Source: Mesorhizobium loti CJ3sym
GTDB taxonomy: Bacteria > Pseudomonadota > Alphaproteobacteria > Rhizobiales > Rhizobiaceae
DNA length: 64,000 nucleotides
Direction: 5' to 3'
Assembly: GCF_000472785.1 (NCBI RefSeq)
Contig: NZ_AXAL01000022.1
Location: forward strand, 74,810-138,809
Of this stretch, positions 43,301 through 53,040 are shown piece by piece. The notes under the pieces are model-generated. The model ran no database searches and was not told the DNA's origin. It worked only from the letters and a program-made list of their open reading frames with translations. Every line of letters begins with the position of its first letter. Within the stretch, counting starts at the first letter, position 1. The translations under genes were made by a program, and so were the position numbers.

Positions 43301-43350
43301 ACGCAATTCCGGGCGGAAAACCGTTTCAGACTTTTCCTGGAATTGCTCTA
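43301..43350. repeat. Short dispersed repeat, copy 2
   Basis: Almost the same 50-bp element as at 35341-35390, with GCAATTCC at 43303 and GGAATTGC at 43339 as inverted ends. The copies differ at only a few positions (for example GGGCGGAAAACCGTTTCAG here). As in copy 1, its end CTCTA gives the TAG stop of the minus-strand gene next to it. Confidence 0.8.
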
Positions 43351-44231
43351 GACCTTTTCGCGGTTCTCGATCAGCGCGGTCAGCACCGCGCGCAGATCGG
43401 TCTTGCCGCGCCTGATCTCGCCGACGCCTTGTTCCGCATCGATGCGGCCGGCATTGTGAGCGTCGAACATCGTCGCCACCAGTTCGGCGTAACTCGCGCT
43501 GATGCCGCCGCCGGTGAGCGCGGGGACCCAGTCCTGCCTCGGCAGTTCGCGGGCTGATATCTCGCGGCCGGCGATATCCCCAAGCGTTCGCGCCACGTCG
43601 GTTGCGCTGTAACGATCAGGCCCTTCGGCATGGATCACGCGCAGCGCATCGCCATTGCCCGAAAGCAGGAGATCGGCCGCATCAGGCCGACATCGCCGGC
43701 CGACACGGTCGGGAAGGATTTGGAGACGGGATGATGCAGGCTCGGCAGTATGCCGGTCTCGATCGCCCGGCCAACCAGGCGGTTCCAGTTCTGCATGTGC
43801 TCGGCGGAGCGCAGCACCGTCAAAGCCGCCGGGATCGTCTTCAATTGCGATTCCAGATGGTGGAAGGTGAGCGTGATGCCGGTGCCGGCGGCAAGCTGCG
43901 CGCCATAGCCCGAGATCGCCAGAATGCTTTGTGGCCTGACTTGATCGAGCGCATCGACGACGGAGCGGATGGTGGCCTCCATCTCAGCCGAAGCATCGTC
44001 GGCGCGGGCGCCGGTCGGGCAAATGACCTGTACGGCAGTCGCGCCCCTTGTTGCCCGCGTCAGAGATGGCGTGTCGCGCAGGTCTGCAACATCTACCTCG
44101 CAGCCGAGCTCACGGAATTCTTCGGCGTGCGACGAATTTCGTACCACGGCTCTGACCGGAACATCACCTTTACGCAGCGCACCAATGGTGGCTCGTCCGA
44201 TCTTTCCAGCAGCGCCCAAGACAACAAACAT
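43348..44231 (-). pseudogene. NmrA-like NAD(P)-binding protein gene with a frameshift
   Basis: The gene encodes an atypical SDR of the NmrA family (about 294 residues if intact) but is split by one frameshift. The first frame runs from 44231 to 43635 and has the nucleotide motif VVLGAAGKIGRATIGALRKG and ICPTGARADDASAEMEATIR. After DVGL at about 43683 the family-like reading AADLLLSGNGDALRVIHAEG continues in the other frame to 43348. One base is missing at about 43680-43682 (an Ile codon has two bases left). The rest of the second frame shows no stops, so the change is recent or is a sequencing error. The AraC gene upstream has the same direction. Confidence 0.8.
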
Positions 44232-44347
44232 ATCCGTATCCTTCAGTCTGACCGATGAATGCTAGGAGTGCCGGATCGGTGTGCTCAGGTCGCTCACATA
44301 TGGACGGCGGAGCGCAAGAACGGATGATCAAGTTGGGGTTCGACGCG

Positions 44348-45175
44348 TTATCGCTGCATGCGGACAAGTGCGGCAGGCGTGACGCCGAGGATGCGCTTCA
44401 TGCTTTGCGCCATATGGCTCTGATGCGCGAAGCCTGCCTCCAACGCGATCTGGCTGAGCGGCATTTTCCCTTGATGCAACAAGGTCTTGGCCCGCTCAAC
44501 GCGGCGATGGATGACATATTGGTGGGGCGGGAGACCGAAGGTGCGGCGAAACAACACTTTCAGGTGTGAAACGCTTGTGGCGGCCACCTGCGCCAACTCA
44601 TCCAGCGAAAGATCCTGGTCGAGATTGGCTTCGATGAAATCGGCCAGCCGTCGCTTCTGGCTAAAGGAAAGCGTTTGCCTGGCTGGAACGTCCGGCTTTG
44701 ACGCAGCACCCTGGATGATCCGCACCGCCAGCGCCTTTGCCAGGCTTTCGAAATACAGCCGGTCGGATGGCACGTCCGGGCTCAGCCCGGTCGCCAGCGC
44801 ATGGGCGATGTGTTCGATCCTCGGATCGCGGCGCTGGAACTGCGGATTGACGACGACCCGGTCCGGATCGATGTCGAGGTCCTCGGCGGCACGCCGAACG
44901 AGAGCCGGACTGACCCACAGCCGCAGGATGGTGCAGTCCGCGTCATCTTGCCAGTCGCCGTCGAGCCCGGCGGGCACGATATCGATGTCGCCGTCGGACT
45001 GGACCCGCCGATGATGTTTTCCATCGCAATGGCACGACGCGTTGACCGGTGCTCCAACATGGATGCCGAGCCGATGGTTGATCGATGCCGGCACATAATG
45101 GGTCAGCCCGGCGGTAATCCTTCGCGACTCAACCCCAACGCCGATCGTTTCCAGCCAGTTGTCGTGCATGGTCAT
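44348..45175 (-). CDS. AraC-family transcriptional regulator
   Basis: This 275-residue protein has an N-terminal cupin-like sensor part (about 15-140; GDIDIVPAGLDGDWQDDADC). The C-terminal double HTH lies at about 170-272: LADFIEANLDQDLSLDELAQ, AATSVSHLKVLFRRTFGLPP, ALEAGFAHQSHMAQSMKRIL. The last part, GVTPAALVRMQR, is typical. It is 116 bp upstream of the frameshifted NmrA gene in the same direction. Regulator and oxidoreductase pairs of this kind are common; if NmrA is dead, the regulator may be losing its target. Confidence 0.85.
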   Translation of the reverse strand: MTMHDNWLETIGVGVESRRITAGLTHYVPASINHRLGIHVGAPVNASCHCDGKHHRRVQSDGDIDIVPAGLDGDWQDDADCTILRLWVSPALVRRAAEDLDIDPDRVVVNPQFQRRDPRIEHIAHALATGLSPDVPSDRLYFESLAKALAVRIIQGAASKPDVPARQTLSFSQKRRLADFIEANLDQDLSLDELAQVAATSVSHLKVLFRRTFGLPPHQYVIHRRVERAKTLLHQGKMPLSQIALEAGFAHQSHMAQSMKRILGVTPAALVRMQR

Positions 45176-45395
45176 TCTTCGCGTTTGCCGTCTACGGCAT
45201 CATATCGTGCCGTTCGGCGAAATTAACAGAGGCCAAGGAGTGCGCCCACGGACGCCACCGGAGAACCCAAAGCCAATTGCGGCATGAATGCGGCATTCAG
45301 TTGCGGTTCAGCTTCCATCTCATATAAGCTCCCATGCAAAGGCGAAAATGCCTTGCGAAATGCAACAGAGGCGGTGGGAACACCGATATTGCAAA

Positions 45396-45659
45396 ATGTG
45401 GAAGTCTCTCGTCGCTGCCGTGGCCTTGCTTGCCGTGAGCGGTTCGGCCCATGCCGCCAGCGCGGTCAACAAGGATGCCGAGACCCGCACGCTGGTCGTG
45501 ACGGAGGGCGGCAGCAAGACCGAGCTTGCGCTGGCCGGCGGTGAAACCGTCGAGTTCTGCCAGAATGGCTGCTTCGTCACCTTGCCCAACGGTGACCTCG
45601 AAGCCCTGACCGGTTCGGAAATCGTCGAAATTTCCGGCGGCGTCGCCCGCATCAAGTAA
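45396..45659 (+). CDS. Small secreted protein, function unknown
   Basis: This 87-residue protein has the signal peptide MWKSLVAAVALLAVSGSAHA with an AHA/A cleavage site. The mature part of about 67 residues (TRTLVVTEGGSKTELALAGG, VEFCQNGCFVTLPNGDLEAL) is acidic with two Cys that may form a disulfide (CQNGC). The start at 45396 is chosen for the signal peptide; longer frames to 45288 add no known motif. I recall similar short conserved periplasmic proteins in rhizobia but no function. A clear terminator follows at 45678. Confidence 0.7.
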   Translation: MWKSLVAAVALLAVSGSAHAASAVNKDAETRTLVVTEGGSKTELALAGGETVEFCQNGCFVTLPNGDLEALTGSEIVEISGGVARIK

Positions 45660-45677
45660 TCTCGACGGCATGATTGC

Positions 45678-45704
45678 AAAGGCCGGGCATTTGCTCGGCC
45701 TTTT
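45678..45704 (+). terminator. Intrinsic terminator after the small secreted protein gene
   Basis: AAAGGCCGGGC-ATTT-GCTCGGCCTTTT forms a stem of about ten pairs with one G-U pair, followed by a T run. It lies 19 nt after the stop and is bidirectional in form. Confidence 0.85.
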
Positions 45705-45885
45705 ATCGTTTCCGGTAGCGGTTGCTTAACAATGACGCCGGAAATACCACCGCGGCAGCCGCCCACAACCGGGCGTTTTAACGTTCGCTACGCCATCCCC
45801 CGCTATACCAGTGTGAAGACGCCGAAACGCGGCGCGCAACGGGATTCCGGATTTCCGGATCACACGCTGACAGGGCAGGACGGGC

Positions 45886-47319
45886 ATGGACGCGCGGTCG
45901 GACAGGAACGCAATACCGCTTGCGGTCGATCTAGACGGTACTCTGATCGCAACCGACCTTTTGTGGGAAGGATTGTTCCTCCTCCTCAAGAAGAACCCGC
46001 TCTACATTTTCCTGGTGCCATTCTGGGTGGCTGGCGGGCCGGCGCGGCTGAAGCAGGCGATCGCGCAGCGCATCGACATCGACCCTGCGACGCTGCCCTA
46101 TCGCGCGCCGTTGCTCGACCGGCTCCGTACTGAACACGCCGAAGGCCGCAAGATCGTGCTGGCGACGGGTACGCCGCGCAAGTTCGCCGACGCCATATCA
46201 GCCCATCTCGGCATTTTTGACCGGGTGCTGGCAACCGACGGCCTCGACAATCTCACCTCGGGCAAGAAGCGTGCTTCGCTGGTCGCGGCCTATGGCGATG
46301 GCGGCTTCGACTATGCCGGCAACAGCCGCCATGACCTTCAGGTCTTCGATGCCGCGCGCAACGCGATTGTCGTTGCGCCCGACCGTCATGCCGCGCGCTG
46401 GCAAGCGGCGCATGGCGCCGAAACGATGCCGGCGCCGAAGCCGACCTTGCGGACGATCGTCAAGATGCTGCGCGTGCACCAGTGGCTGAAGAACTCGCTG
46501 ATCGCCGTGCCGATGGTGCTGTCGCACGAATATTTCAATTCGAACATGATCTGGGAATGCCTGCTGGCGTTCATCTCGTTCAGCGCGGTTGCGTCGGCGA
46601 TCTACATCCTCAACGATTTCTTCGACCTCGCGCTCGATCGCAAACACACCACCAAGCGCAACAGGGCGTTTGCCAGCGGCGCGCTGTCGATCCCGTTCGG
46701 CCTTGGCGCGATTGTGGTGCTGCTGGCGATCGGTGTCTGCACCGCGCTCTTTCTCTCGCCCGAATTCCTGGCTGTGCTCGGCGGCTACATGGTCGTCACA
46801 ACGGCCTATTCGCTGTCGTTCAAACGCATGCTGCTGGTCGACGTGCTGACGCTTGCCGGCCTTTACACGATCCGTGTGATCGCCGGTGCGGCCGCAACCG
46901 GCGTCGCCGTCTCGTTCTGGCTGCTCGCCTTCTCGATCTTTTTCTTCCTGTCGCTGGCGCTGGTGAAGCGCTTTGTCGAACTGCGCACCACCGCCATTCC
47001 GCCCGGCGAACGCATTGCCGGCCGCGGCTATCGCACGGAGGACCAGGAGATCGTCGCCCAGGCCGGCATGGCGTCCGCCTTCTCGTCGGCGCTGGTGCTG
47101 GCGCTCTACATGGACAGTGTCGCGGTGCGCGAACTCTATCCACATCCCTGGCTGATCTGGCCGCTGCCGCCGATCGTGCTCTACCTCACCATACGCGTCT
47201 GGATTCTGGCGCGCCGCGACGAGATGAATGACGACCCGGTCGTCTTCATCATCCGCGACTGGCGCAGCCAGATCGTGGTGCTGATCGGCGCCGTGCTGCT
47301 GGTCATCGGGGGCTGGTAG
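45886..47319 (+). CDS. HAD hydrolase-UbiA prenyltransferase fusion, candidate polyprenyl-phosphate phosphoribosyltransferase
   Basis: This 477-residue protein has two parts. Residues 10-185 are a HAD-type phosphatase (nucleophile motif AVDLDGTLIATD with Asp15 and Asp17; VLATGTPRKFADA; DYAGNSRHDLQVF). Residues about 190-477 are a UbiA membrane domain of about eight helices with RVHQWLKNSL (196-205) and NDFFDLALDRKH (243-254). The (P)xQWxKN plus NDxxDxxxD pattern is that of decaprenyl-phosphate 5-phosphoribosyltransferase (Rv3806c type), not of quinone prenyltransferases. The product would be polyprenyl-phosphoryl-phosphoribose, and the HAD domain could remove the 5-phosphate. The DprE1-like gene follows after 2 nt, supporting this role. 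Confidence 0.85.
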   Translation: MDARSDRNAIPLAVDLDGTLIATDLLWEGLFLLLKKNPLYIFLVPFWVAGGPARLKQAIAQRIDIDPATLPYRAPLLDRLRTEHAEGRKIVLATGTPRKFADAISAHLGIFDRVLATDGLDNLTSGKKRASLVAAYGDGGFDYAGNSRHDLQVFDAARNAIVVAPDRHAARWQAAHGAETMPAPKPTLRTIVKMLRVHQWLKNSLIAVPMVLSHEYFNSNMIWECLLAFISFSAVASAIYILNDFFDLALDRKHTTKRNRAFASGALSIPFGLGAIVVLLAIGVCTALFLSPEFLAVLGGYMVVTTAYSLSFKRMLLVDVLTLAGLYTIRVIAGAAATGVAVSFWLLAFSIFFFLSLALVKRFVELRTTAIPPGERIAGRGYRTEDQEIVAQAGMASAFSSALVLALYMDSVAVRELYPHPWLIWPLPPIVLYLTIRVWILARRDEMNDDPVVFIIRDWRSQIVVLIGAVLLVIGGW

Positions 47320-47321
47320 GC

Positions 47322-48671
47322 ATGGCGGGACGGTTCCAGAGCTTTGGCCGTGCCACGCCGCCAGCGCCACGTGCGATCCACGCGGACGATGCCATTGCGC
47401 TGCTGAAGGGCGGCCAGGCAAAGGAAGCGTCGCTGCTGGCCTATGGCAACGGGCGTTCCTACGGCGATTCCTGCCAGAACCAGGCCGGCGCGGTCGTGAA
47501 TATGCGAACCCTGAACCATATCCGCGCCTTCAACGCCGAGTCCGGTGTGCTCGAAGCGGATGCCGGCGTGCTGTTGTCCGATATCATCGCGCATGCAGCA
47601 CCTTACGGCTTCTTTCCGGCGGTGGTTCCGGGCACGCAATTCGTCACGCTTGGCGGCGCCATCGCCAACGATGTGCACGGCAAGAACCACCATCGGCGTG
47701 GCACGTTCGGCTGCCATGTGGAAAGCTTTACGCTGCTGCGCTCCGATGGAAAAACCTATCGCTGCTCGGCATCAGACAATCCACGCCTGTTTGCGGCTAC
47801 CATCGGCGGCATGGGGTTGACCGGTCTGATCCTGTCGGCCTCGATCCGGCTGATGCGGGTGCATTCGCTCGACATCGTCGAGAAGACGACGCCGTTTCGC
47901 GACCTCGGCGAATTCTTCGAGCTGGCCGAAACGGCCGACGAGGCCAATGAATATGCCGTCGCCTGGATCGACCAACTCGCCGGCGGCCGCAACAGCGGGC
48001 GCGGACTGCTGTTCACTGGCAACCACGCCGAGCATGGCTCGCATGCGGCGACGCGCGCCGGCGGCAGTCTCGGGGTTCCGTTCCAGCCGCCGTTCAATGT
48101 GCTCAACCGGCCGTTCCTGACCGCTTTCAATGCAGCCTACCGGTGGAAGAAAGGCCGTGGGACCGTGCCGCGTCACACCGGCTACCTCGGTTTTTTCTTT
48201 CCACTCGACGGTGTGCGTGACTGGAGCCGGCTTTATGGCCCCAATGGGCTCTTCCAACACCAGAGCGTGGTGCCGGAAGAGGTTGCGCGCATCGCTGTGC
48301 CCGAGTTGCTCGCGGCGGCCCGCCGGGCCGGGCAAGGCTCCTTCCTCACCGTGCTGAAACGCTTCGGTTCGATCCGCTCGCCGGCGCTGCTGTCGTTCCC
48401 GCGGCCGGGCTATACGCTGACGCTGGATTTTCCCCACAGGGGAGCAGCGACGCTTGCCCTGCTTGGCGAGCTCGACCGCATCACCATCGCGGCCGGCGGG
48501 GCGGTCAACCCTTACAAGGATGCGCGCATGAGTGCTGCAACCTTCGCCGCCTCCTTTGCGGACTGGCCGCGGCTGGAGGCGCTGCGCGATCCTGCCTTCA
48601 TGTCTGATTTCTGGGCACGCACGGCTGGCCGCATCGACCTGCTGCGGCGCGGCGCCGAGGCAGCGGAGTAG
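47322..48671 (+). CDS. DprE1-like FAD oxidase (polyprenylphosphoryl-ribose 2'-oxidase)
   Basis: This 449-residue VAO-type flavoenzyme resembles mycobacterial DprE1, which oxidises decaprenylphosphoryl ribose at C2. FAD loop: AYGNGRSYGDSCQN (40-53). DVHGKNHHRRGTFGCHVESF (117-136) matches the DprE1 HGKNHH segment. The C-terminal region has VLKRFGSIRSPALLSFPRPG, then YTLTLDFP where DprE1 has its drug-reactive Cys387 (Thr367 here). Lys399 in PYKDARM matches the catalytic Lys418 (numbering from memory). It is 2 nt from the UbiA fusion. Together they would make the keto intermediate on the way to polyprenylphosphoryl-arabinose. Confidence 0.85.
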   Translation: MAGRFQSFGRATPPAPRAIHADDAIALLKGGQAKEASLLAYGNGRSYGDSCQNQAGAVVNMRTLNHIRAFNAESGVLEADAGVLLSDIIAHAAPYGFFPAVVPGTQFVTLGGAIANDVHGKNHHRRGTFGCHVESFTLLRSDGKTYRCSASDNPRLFAATIGGMGLTGLILSASIRLMRVHSLDIVEKTTPFRDLGEFFELAETADEANEYAVAWIDQLAGGRNSGRGLLFTGNHAEHGSHAATRAGGSLGVPFQPPFNVLNRPFLTAFNAAYRWKKGRGTVPRHTGYLGFFFPLDGVRDWSRLYGPNGLFQHQSVVPEEVARIAVPELLAAARRAGQGSFLTVLKRFGSIRSPALLSFPRPGYTLTLDFPHRGAATLALLGELDRITIAAGGAVNPYKDARMSAATFAASFADWPRLEALRDPAFMSDFWARTAGRIDLLRRGAEAAE

Positions 48672-48813
48672 ATAAGATTGGGCGAATAGATAAAATTGGA
48701 ATGAATCGTGGTTATAGAATGATTAATCGTAAGGTTTACTCAAAACATTCTTGTGAGTTCACGAAATCTTTTCAGGTTTGTATTACTCGATGTCACGGGG
48801 TTGGTGAGCAGGC
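48670..48813. promoter_or_regulatory. AT-rich spacer with 18-bp-period direct repeat
   Basis: This 142-bp gap is visibly AT-rich compared with the GC-rich genes on both sides. AGATAAGATTGG (48670-48681) and AGATAAAATTGG (48688-48699) match at 11 of 12 positions with an 18-bp period. It likely holds the promoter of the 48814-53795 genes, and the repeat may bind a regulator. No hairpin stands out. Confidence 0.4.
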
Positions 48814-49248
48814 ATGAAATATATCGTCTTCATTCTCTTTACGGTCATGACCAATGCCGCTGCGCAGCTGATGCTCAAGCAAGGCATGATGTCGCTTGGC
48901 CCGATCTCGTTCGAGGGCGTCAATCCGCTCCTCAAGCTGCTGCAGATCGTCTTCAGCCCCTGGGTGTTCCTTGGGCTCTGCACCTTCGTGATTTCCATGG
49001 CCTCGCACCTCTATGTGCTGTCGAAGGTCGAGCTCTCCTTTGCCTATCCGTTCCTCAGCCTCGCTTATGTCGCTGTCGCCATCTTCGCCTATTTCGTTTT
49101 TCGCGAGGACCTCAATGGCTGGCGCATCGCCGGCATCGCCTTCATCTGCGTTGGCACGATACTCATCGCGCAGAGCGGGCGTGTGCATGACGAACAGACG
49201 GCTTCCCTTTCGCCCGACAAGATCCCTGCAAACGAGACCGTTCGATGA
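48814..49248 (+). CDS. Small multidrug-type/EamA membrane protein, candidate lipid-sugar flippase
   Basis: This 144-residue protein has four membrane helices: YIVFILFTVMTNAAAQLMLK, VFSPWVFLGLCTFVISMASH, FAYPFLSLAYVAVAIFAYFV and IAGIAFICVGTILIAQSG. The Gln in AAAQLMLKQGM is typical of ArnE/ArnF and of the SMR/DMT superfamily. ArnE/F move undecaprenyl-phosphate aminoarabinose across the inner membrane, so moving polyprenyl-phosphate pentose is a good guess here. It overlaps the SDR gene by 4 nt (ATGA). Confidence 0.75.
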   Translation: MKYIVFILFTVMTNAAAQLMLKQGMMSLGPISFEGVNPLLKLLQIVFSPWVFLGLCTFVISMASHLYVLSKVELSFAYPFLSLAYVAVAIFAYFVFREDLNGWRIAGIAFICVGTILIAQSGRVHDEQTASLSPDKIPANETVR

Positions 49249-50252
49249 GACATGTGATTTTCGGCGGTGACGGCTTCGTCGGCCGTCATCTTGCCCCGAA
49301 GCTCGTGGCCGATGGCGAAGACATCGTCGTCGCCGACATAGTCAAGAGCGACCTGCCGCACTATCGAAACGTCCGCTTTATCAAGTGCGACGTCACCAAT
49401 CCGGCGTCGGTCGCCGCCGTCGGGCTCAAGGCCGACGACATGGTCTACAATCTGTCGGCCAAAATGCTGTCGCCGATCCAGGTTCGGGCCAAGCGGCACG
49501 ACTTCTTCTTCCCGGTCAATTTCCATGGCACCGAGCACATCATGCAGGCCATGGACAAGGCCGGCGCGCCAAGGCTCGTCCATTACACGACCGACATGAT
49601 CTACGGTCACACGGTCACCCAGCCGATGACCGAGGAGCATCCGGTCGCACCGCTCGGCGAGTATGGCTGGTCAAAGCAGAAGACCGAGGAACTCGCCGCG
49701 CAATGGCGCAAGCGCGGCATGTCAATCTCGCTGTTTCGGCCGCGCCTGATCATCGGGCCGGGCCGGCTCGGCATCCTCGAGAAACTGTTCAAGTTGATCG
49801 ACTGGAACCTTCCGGTGCCGATGATCGGTTCGGGCCGCAACCCCTATCAGTTCATTTCTGTTTTCGATTGTGCGGAAGCTGCCCGCGCCGCCTGGAAAGC
49901 CGGCGTGCCCAACGAAGCCTATAATCTCGGCTCGCTCAATCCGCCGCCGGTGAAGAAATTGCTCGGCGATTTGATCCGGCATGCCGGCTCGAAATCGCTG
50001 CTGATCCCGACACCCGGATGGGCTGTCAAGCGCACGCTCGACCTGCTCGATCTCATGAACATGCCGATCATGGATCCGGAACAGTATCTGATCGCCGACG
50101 AGGAGTGTGTGCTCGACGTGTCCAAGGCCGAGCGTCAGCTCGGCTGGGTGCCGCAATATCGCGACGAGGACATGCTGATCGCCGCCTACAGTGAATACCG
50201 CGCCAAGAAGGCCGGGCATGCCGTCGCCACCAAACATGTGCCTGCCGAATAG
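49245..50252 (+). CDS. Extended SDR, NAD-dependent epimerase/dehydratase family
   Basis: This 335-residue protein has the nucleotide-binding motif IFGGDGFVGRHL (5-16), NAD partner motif SAKMLSPIQVR, catalytic TTDMIYG and YGWSKQKTEE (Tyr-x3-Lys). LFRPRLIIGPGRLGILEKLF and DCAEAARAAWKAG follow, as in NDP-sugar epimerases. Mycobacterial DprE2 is a classical SDR of about 254 residues, so this one is not its direct homologue. It could still reduce the DprE1-type keto sugar or modify another sugar of the same glycan. The overlap with the transporter gene shows it is part of this unit. Confidence 0.8.
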   Translation: MRHVIFGGDGFVGRHLAPKLVADGEDIVVADIVKSDLPHYRNVRFIKCDVTNPASVAAVGLKADDMVYNLSAKMLSPIQVRAKRHDFFFPVNFHGTEHIMQAMDKAGAPRLVHYTTDMIYGHTVTQPMTEEHPVAPLGEYGWSKQKTEELAAQWRKRGMSISLFRPRLIIGPGRLGILEKLFKLIDWNLPVPMIGSGRNPYQFISVFDCAEAARAAWKAGVPNEAYNLGSLNPPPVKKLLGDLIRHAGSKSLLIPTPGWAVKRTLDLLDLMNMPIMDPEQYLIADEECVLDVSKAERQLGWVPQYRDEDMLIAAYSEYRAKKAGHAVATKHVPAE

Positions 50253-50313
50253 TGGGCCTGCCAAACAGTTTTAAGGCGCACGACGTTGGTCGTAAGCGCG
50301 GACAGGAGATTGA

Positions 50314-51786
<1,473 letters not shown>

Positions 51787-51807
51787 AGCGAAGTCGTTGA
51801 GCACAAA

Positions 51808-53040
51808 ATGCTGACCAAGTCTCCCGCTGCGAAAAACCCGCTCGACCGGCTCACCGAGGCCGGCCTGGCGTGGGGCGAGGGGACCTATACGCGGCTGGCC
51901 GCACCGATCGGTGCGGCGGCCTTCGCGCTCTACATCCTGTTGACCGCGTTCACGGCCTGGGTGATGCCTGATGCCAACTGGGACATGCTGCCCTATCTCG
52001 CAATAGCGGAGGAAGGCACCTATCCCGACGCGCAGGCGCTGCATGATTATGCCTACAGCACCGTCAAATCAGGCGTGTCGGCCGGTGACTACAAGACGCT
52101 GATCGACGATGGCGGCGGCTTCCGCAGCCACATGACTGAGAATGCCGCCGACTTCCATTCGCTGCTCGGCATGTACCGAATCAAGTTCCTCTATACCGAG
52201 ATCCTGTCGACGTTGAGCGCGGTGATGCCGCCGGTCGAGGCGATGCGGCTGGTGCAGGTGTTTTCGGTACTGCTGTTCGGCGCGATCGCGCTGCTATGGC
52301 TGCGCTGGGAGCGAGCGCTAGCGCTGGCGCCGGTGATCGGCGCGGTGCTGATCATGGCCGATTTCGGCGATGCGGCGCGTGCCTCTACGCCGGATCTGCT
52401 GACGTCGGCGCTGCTGCTCGGCGGGCTCTACGCCTATATCAGGGGCCGCGAGGTGGCGACGGCGATCCTGCTCTTCCTCGCCTTCATGGTGCGGCCGGAC
52501 AATATTGTTTTCCTTGCGATTTTCGCGGTGCTGCTCATGGTATTCCGGCAGAAGGCCTGGGGTGTGCTGGCCGGCTTTGCTGCGTCCTTCGTCGCCTATT
52601 CCGCTATCTCGCACTGGGCTCATCATCCTGGCTGGTGGCCACATCTGTGGTTTTCCAGCATCGAGCAGCACTACAATATGGACGGGTTCGAGCCGGCGTT
52701 CTCGGTCACCGCCTATCTCAAGGCGTTTGCGACCTCGCTGCTGCGTGCCGTCAGCCTGAACAGCTGGGTCGGCGTCTCGGCGCTGGCGCTGGCCGGCTGG
52801 TTTGCGGCTGGCCGTGCCGGTTTCCGTCTCGACCGCCGGGCCGGCATATTGTTCGCCGCACTGGTGCTCGGCGCCCTGGCGAAGTTCACGGTCTTCCCGA
52901 TCCACGACACGCGCATTTATTTCCCGCATTTGATCCCGCTCTTCCTGCTGCTGGCGACGCCCTTCATGGCGCTGTGGGCAACAATGGCGCGCGGTCAGCA
53001 TCGCGCCGCCTTTCAAATCATTCCCGGAGACAAGCCATGA
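51808..53040 (+). CDS. GT-C-like polytopic membrane protein, candidate glycosyltransferase
   Basis: This 410-residue protein has about nine to ten helices and no close named family that I can assign. After the first helix (FALYILLTAFTAWVMPDANW) the loop has Asp residues in PDANWDMLPYLA, the position of the catalytic Asp in GT-C glycosyltransferases that use polyprenyl-phosphate sugars. FMVRPDNIVFLAIFAVLLMV and FPIHDTRIYFPHLIPLFLLL are later helices with polar residues. Arabinosyl and mannosyl transferases have this plan. Its stop overlaps the FkbM start (ATGA), and the aminotransferase is 21 nt upstream. Confidence 0.6.
   Translation: MLTKSPAAKNPLDRLTEAGLAWGEGTYTRLAAPIGAAAFALYILLTAFTAWVMPDANWDMLPYLAIAEEGTYPDAQALHDYAYSTVKSGVSAGDYKTLIDDGGGFRSHMTENAADFHSLLGMYRIKFLYTEILSTLSAVMPPVEAMRLVQVFSVLLFGAIALLWLRWERALALAPVIGAVLIMADFGDAARASTPDLLTSALLLGGLYAYIRGREVATAILLFLAFMVRPDNIVFLAIFAVLLMVFRQKAWGVLAGFAASFVAYSAISHWAHHPGWWPHLWFSSIEQHYNMDGFEPAFSVTAYLKAFATSLLRAVSLNSWVGVSALALAGWFAAGRAGFRLDRRAGILFAALVLGALAKFTVFPIHDTRIYFPHLIPLFLLLATPFMALWATMARGQHRAAFQIIPGDKP

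Noticed and set aside
43635..44231. Two separate short genes in place of the NmrA-like gene
   Set aside because: The two frames join into one NmrA-type protein after adding one base at about 43681, so they are halves of one gene.
45886..47319. 4-hydroxybenzoate octaprenyltransferase (UbiA) for ubiquinone
   Set aside because: The RVHQWLKN start and the NDFFDLALD motif, the HAD fusion and the DprE1-like neighbour point to the phosphoribosyltransferase branch rather than quinone synthesis.
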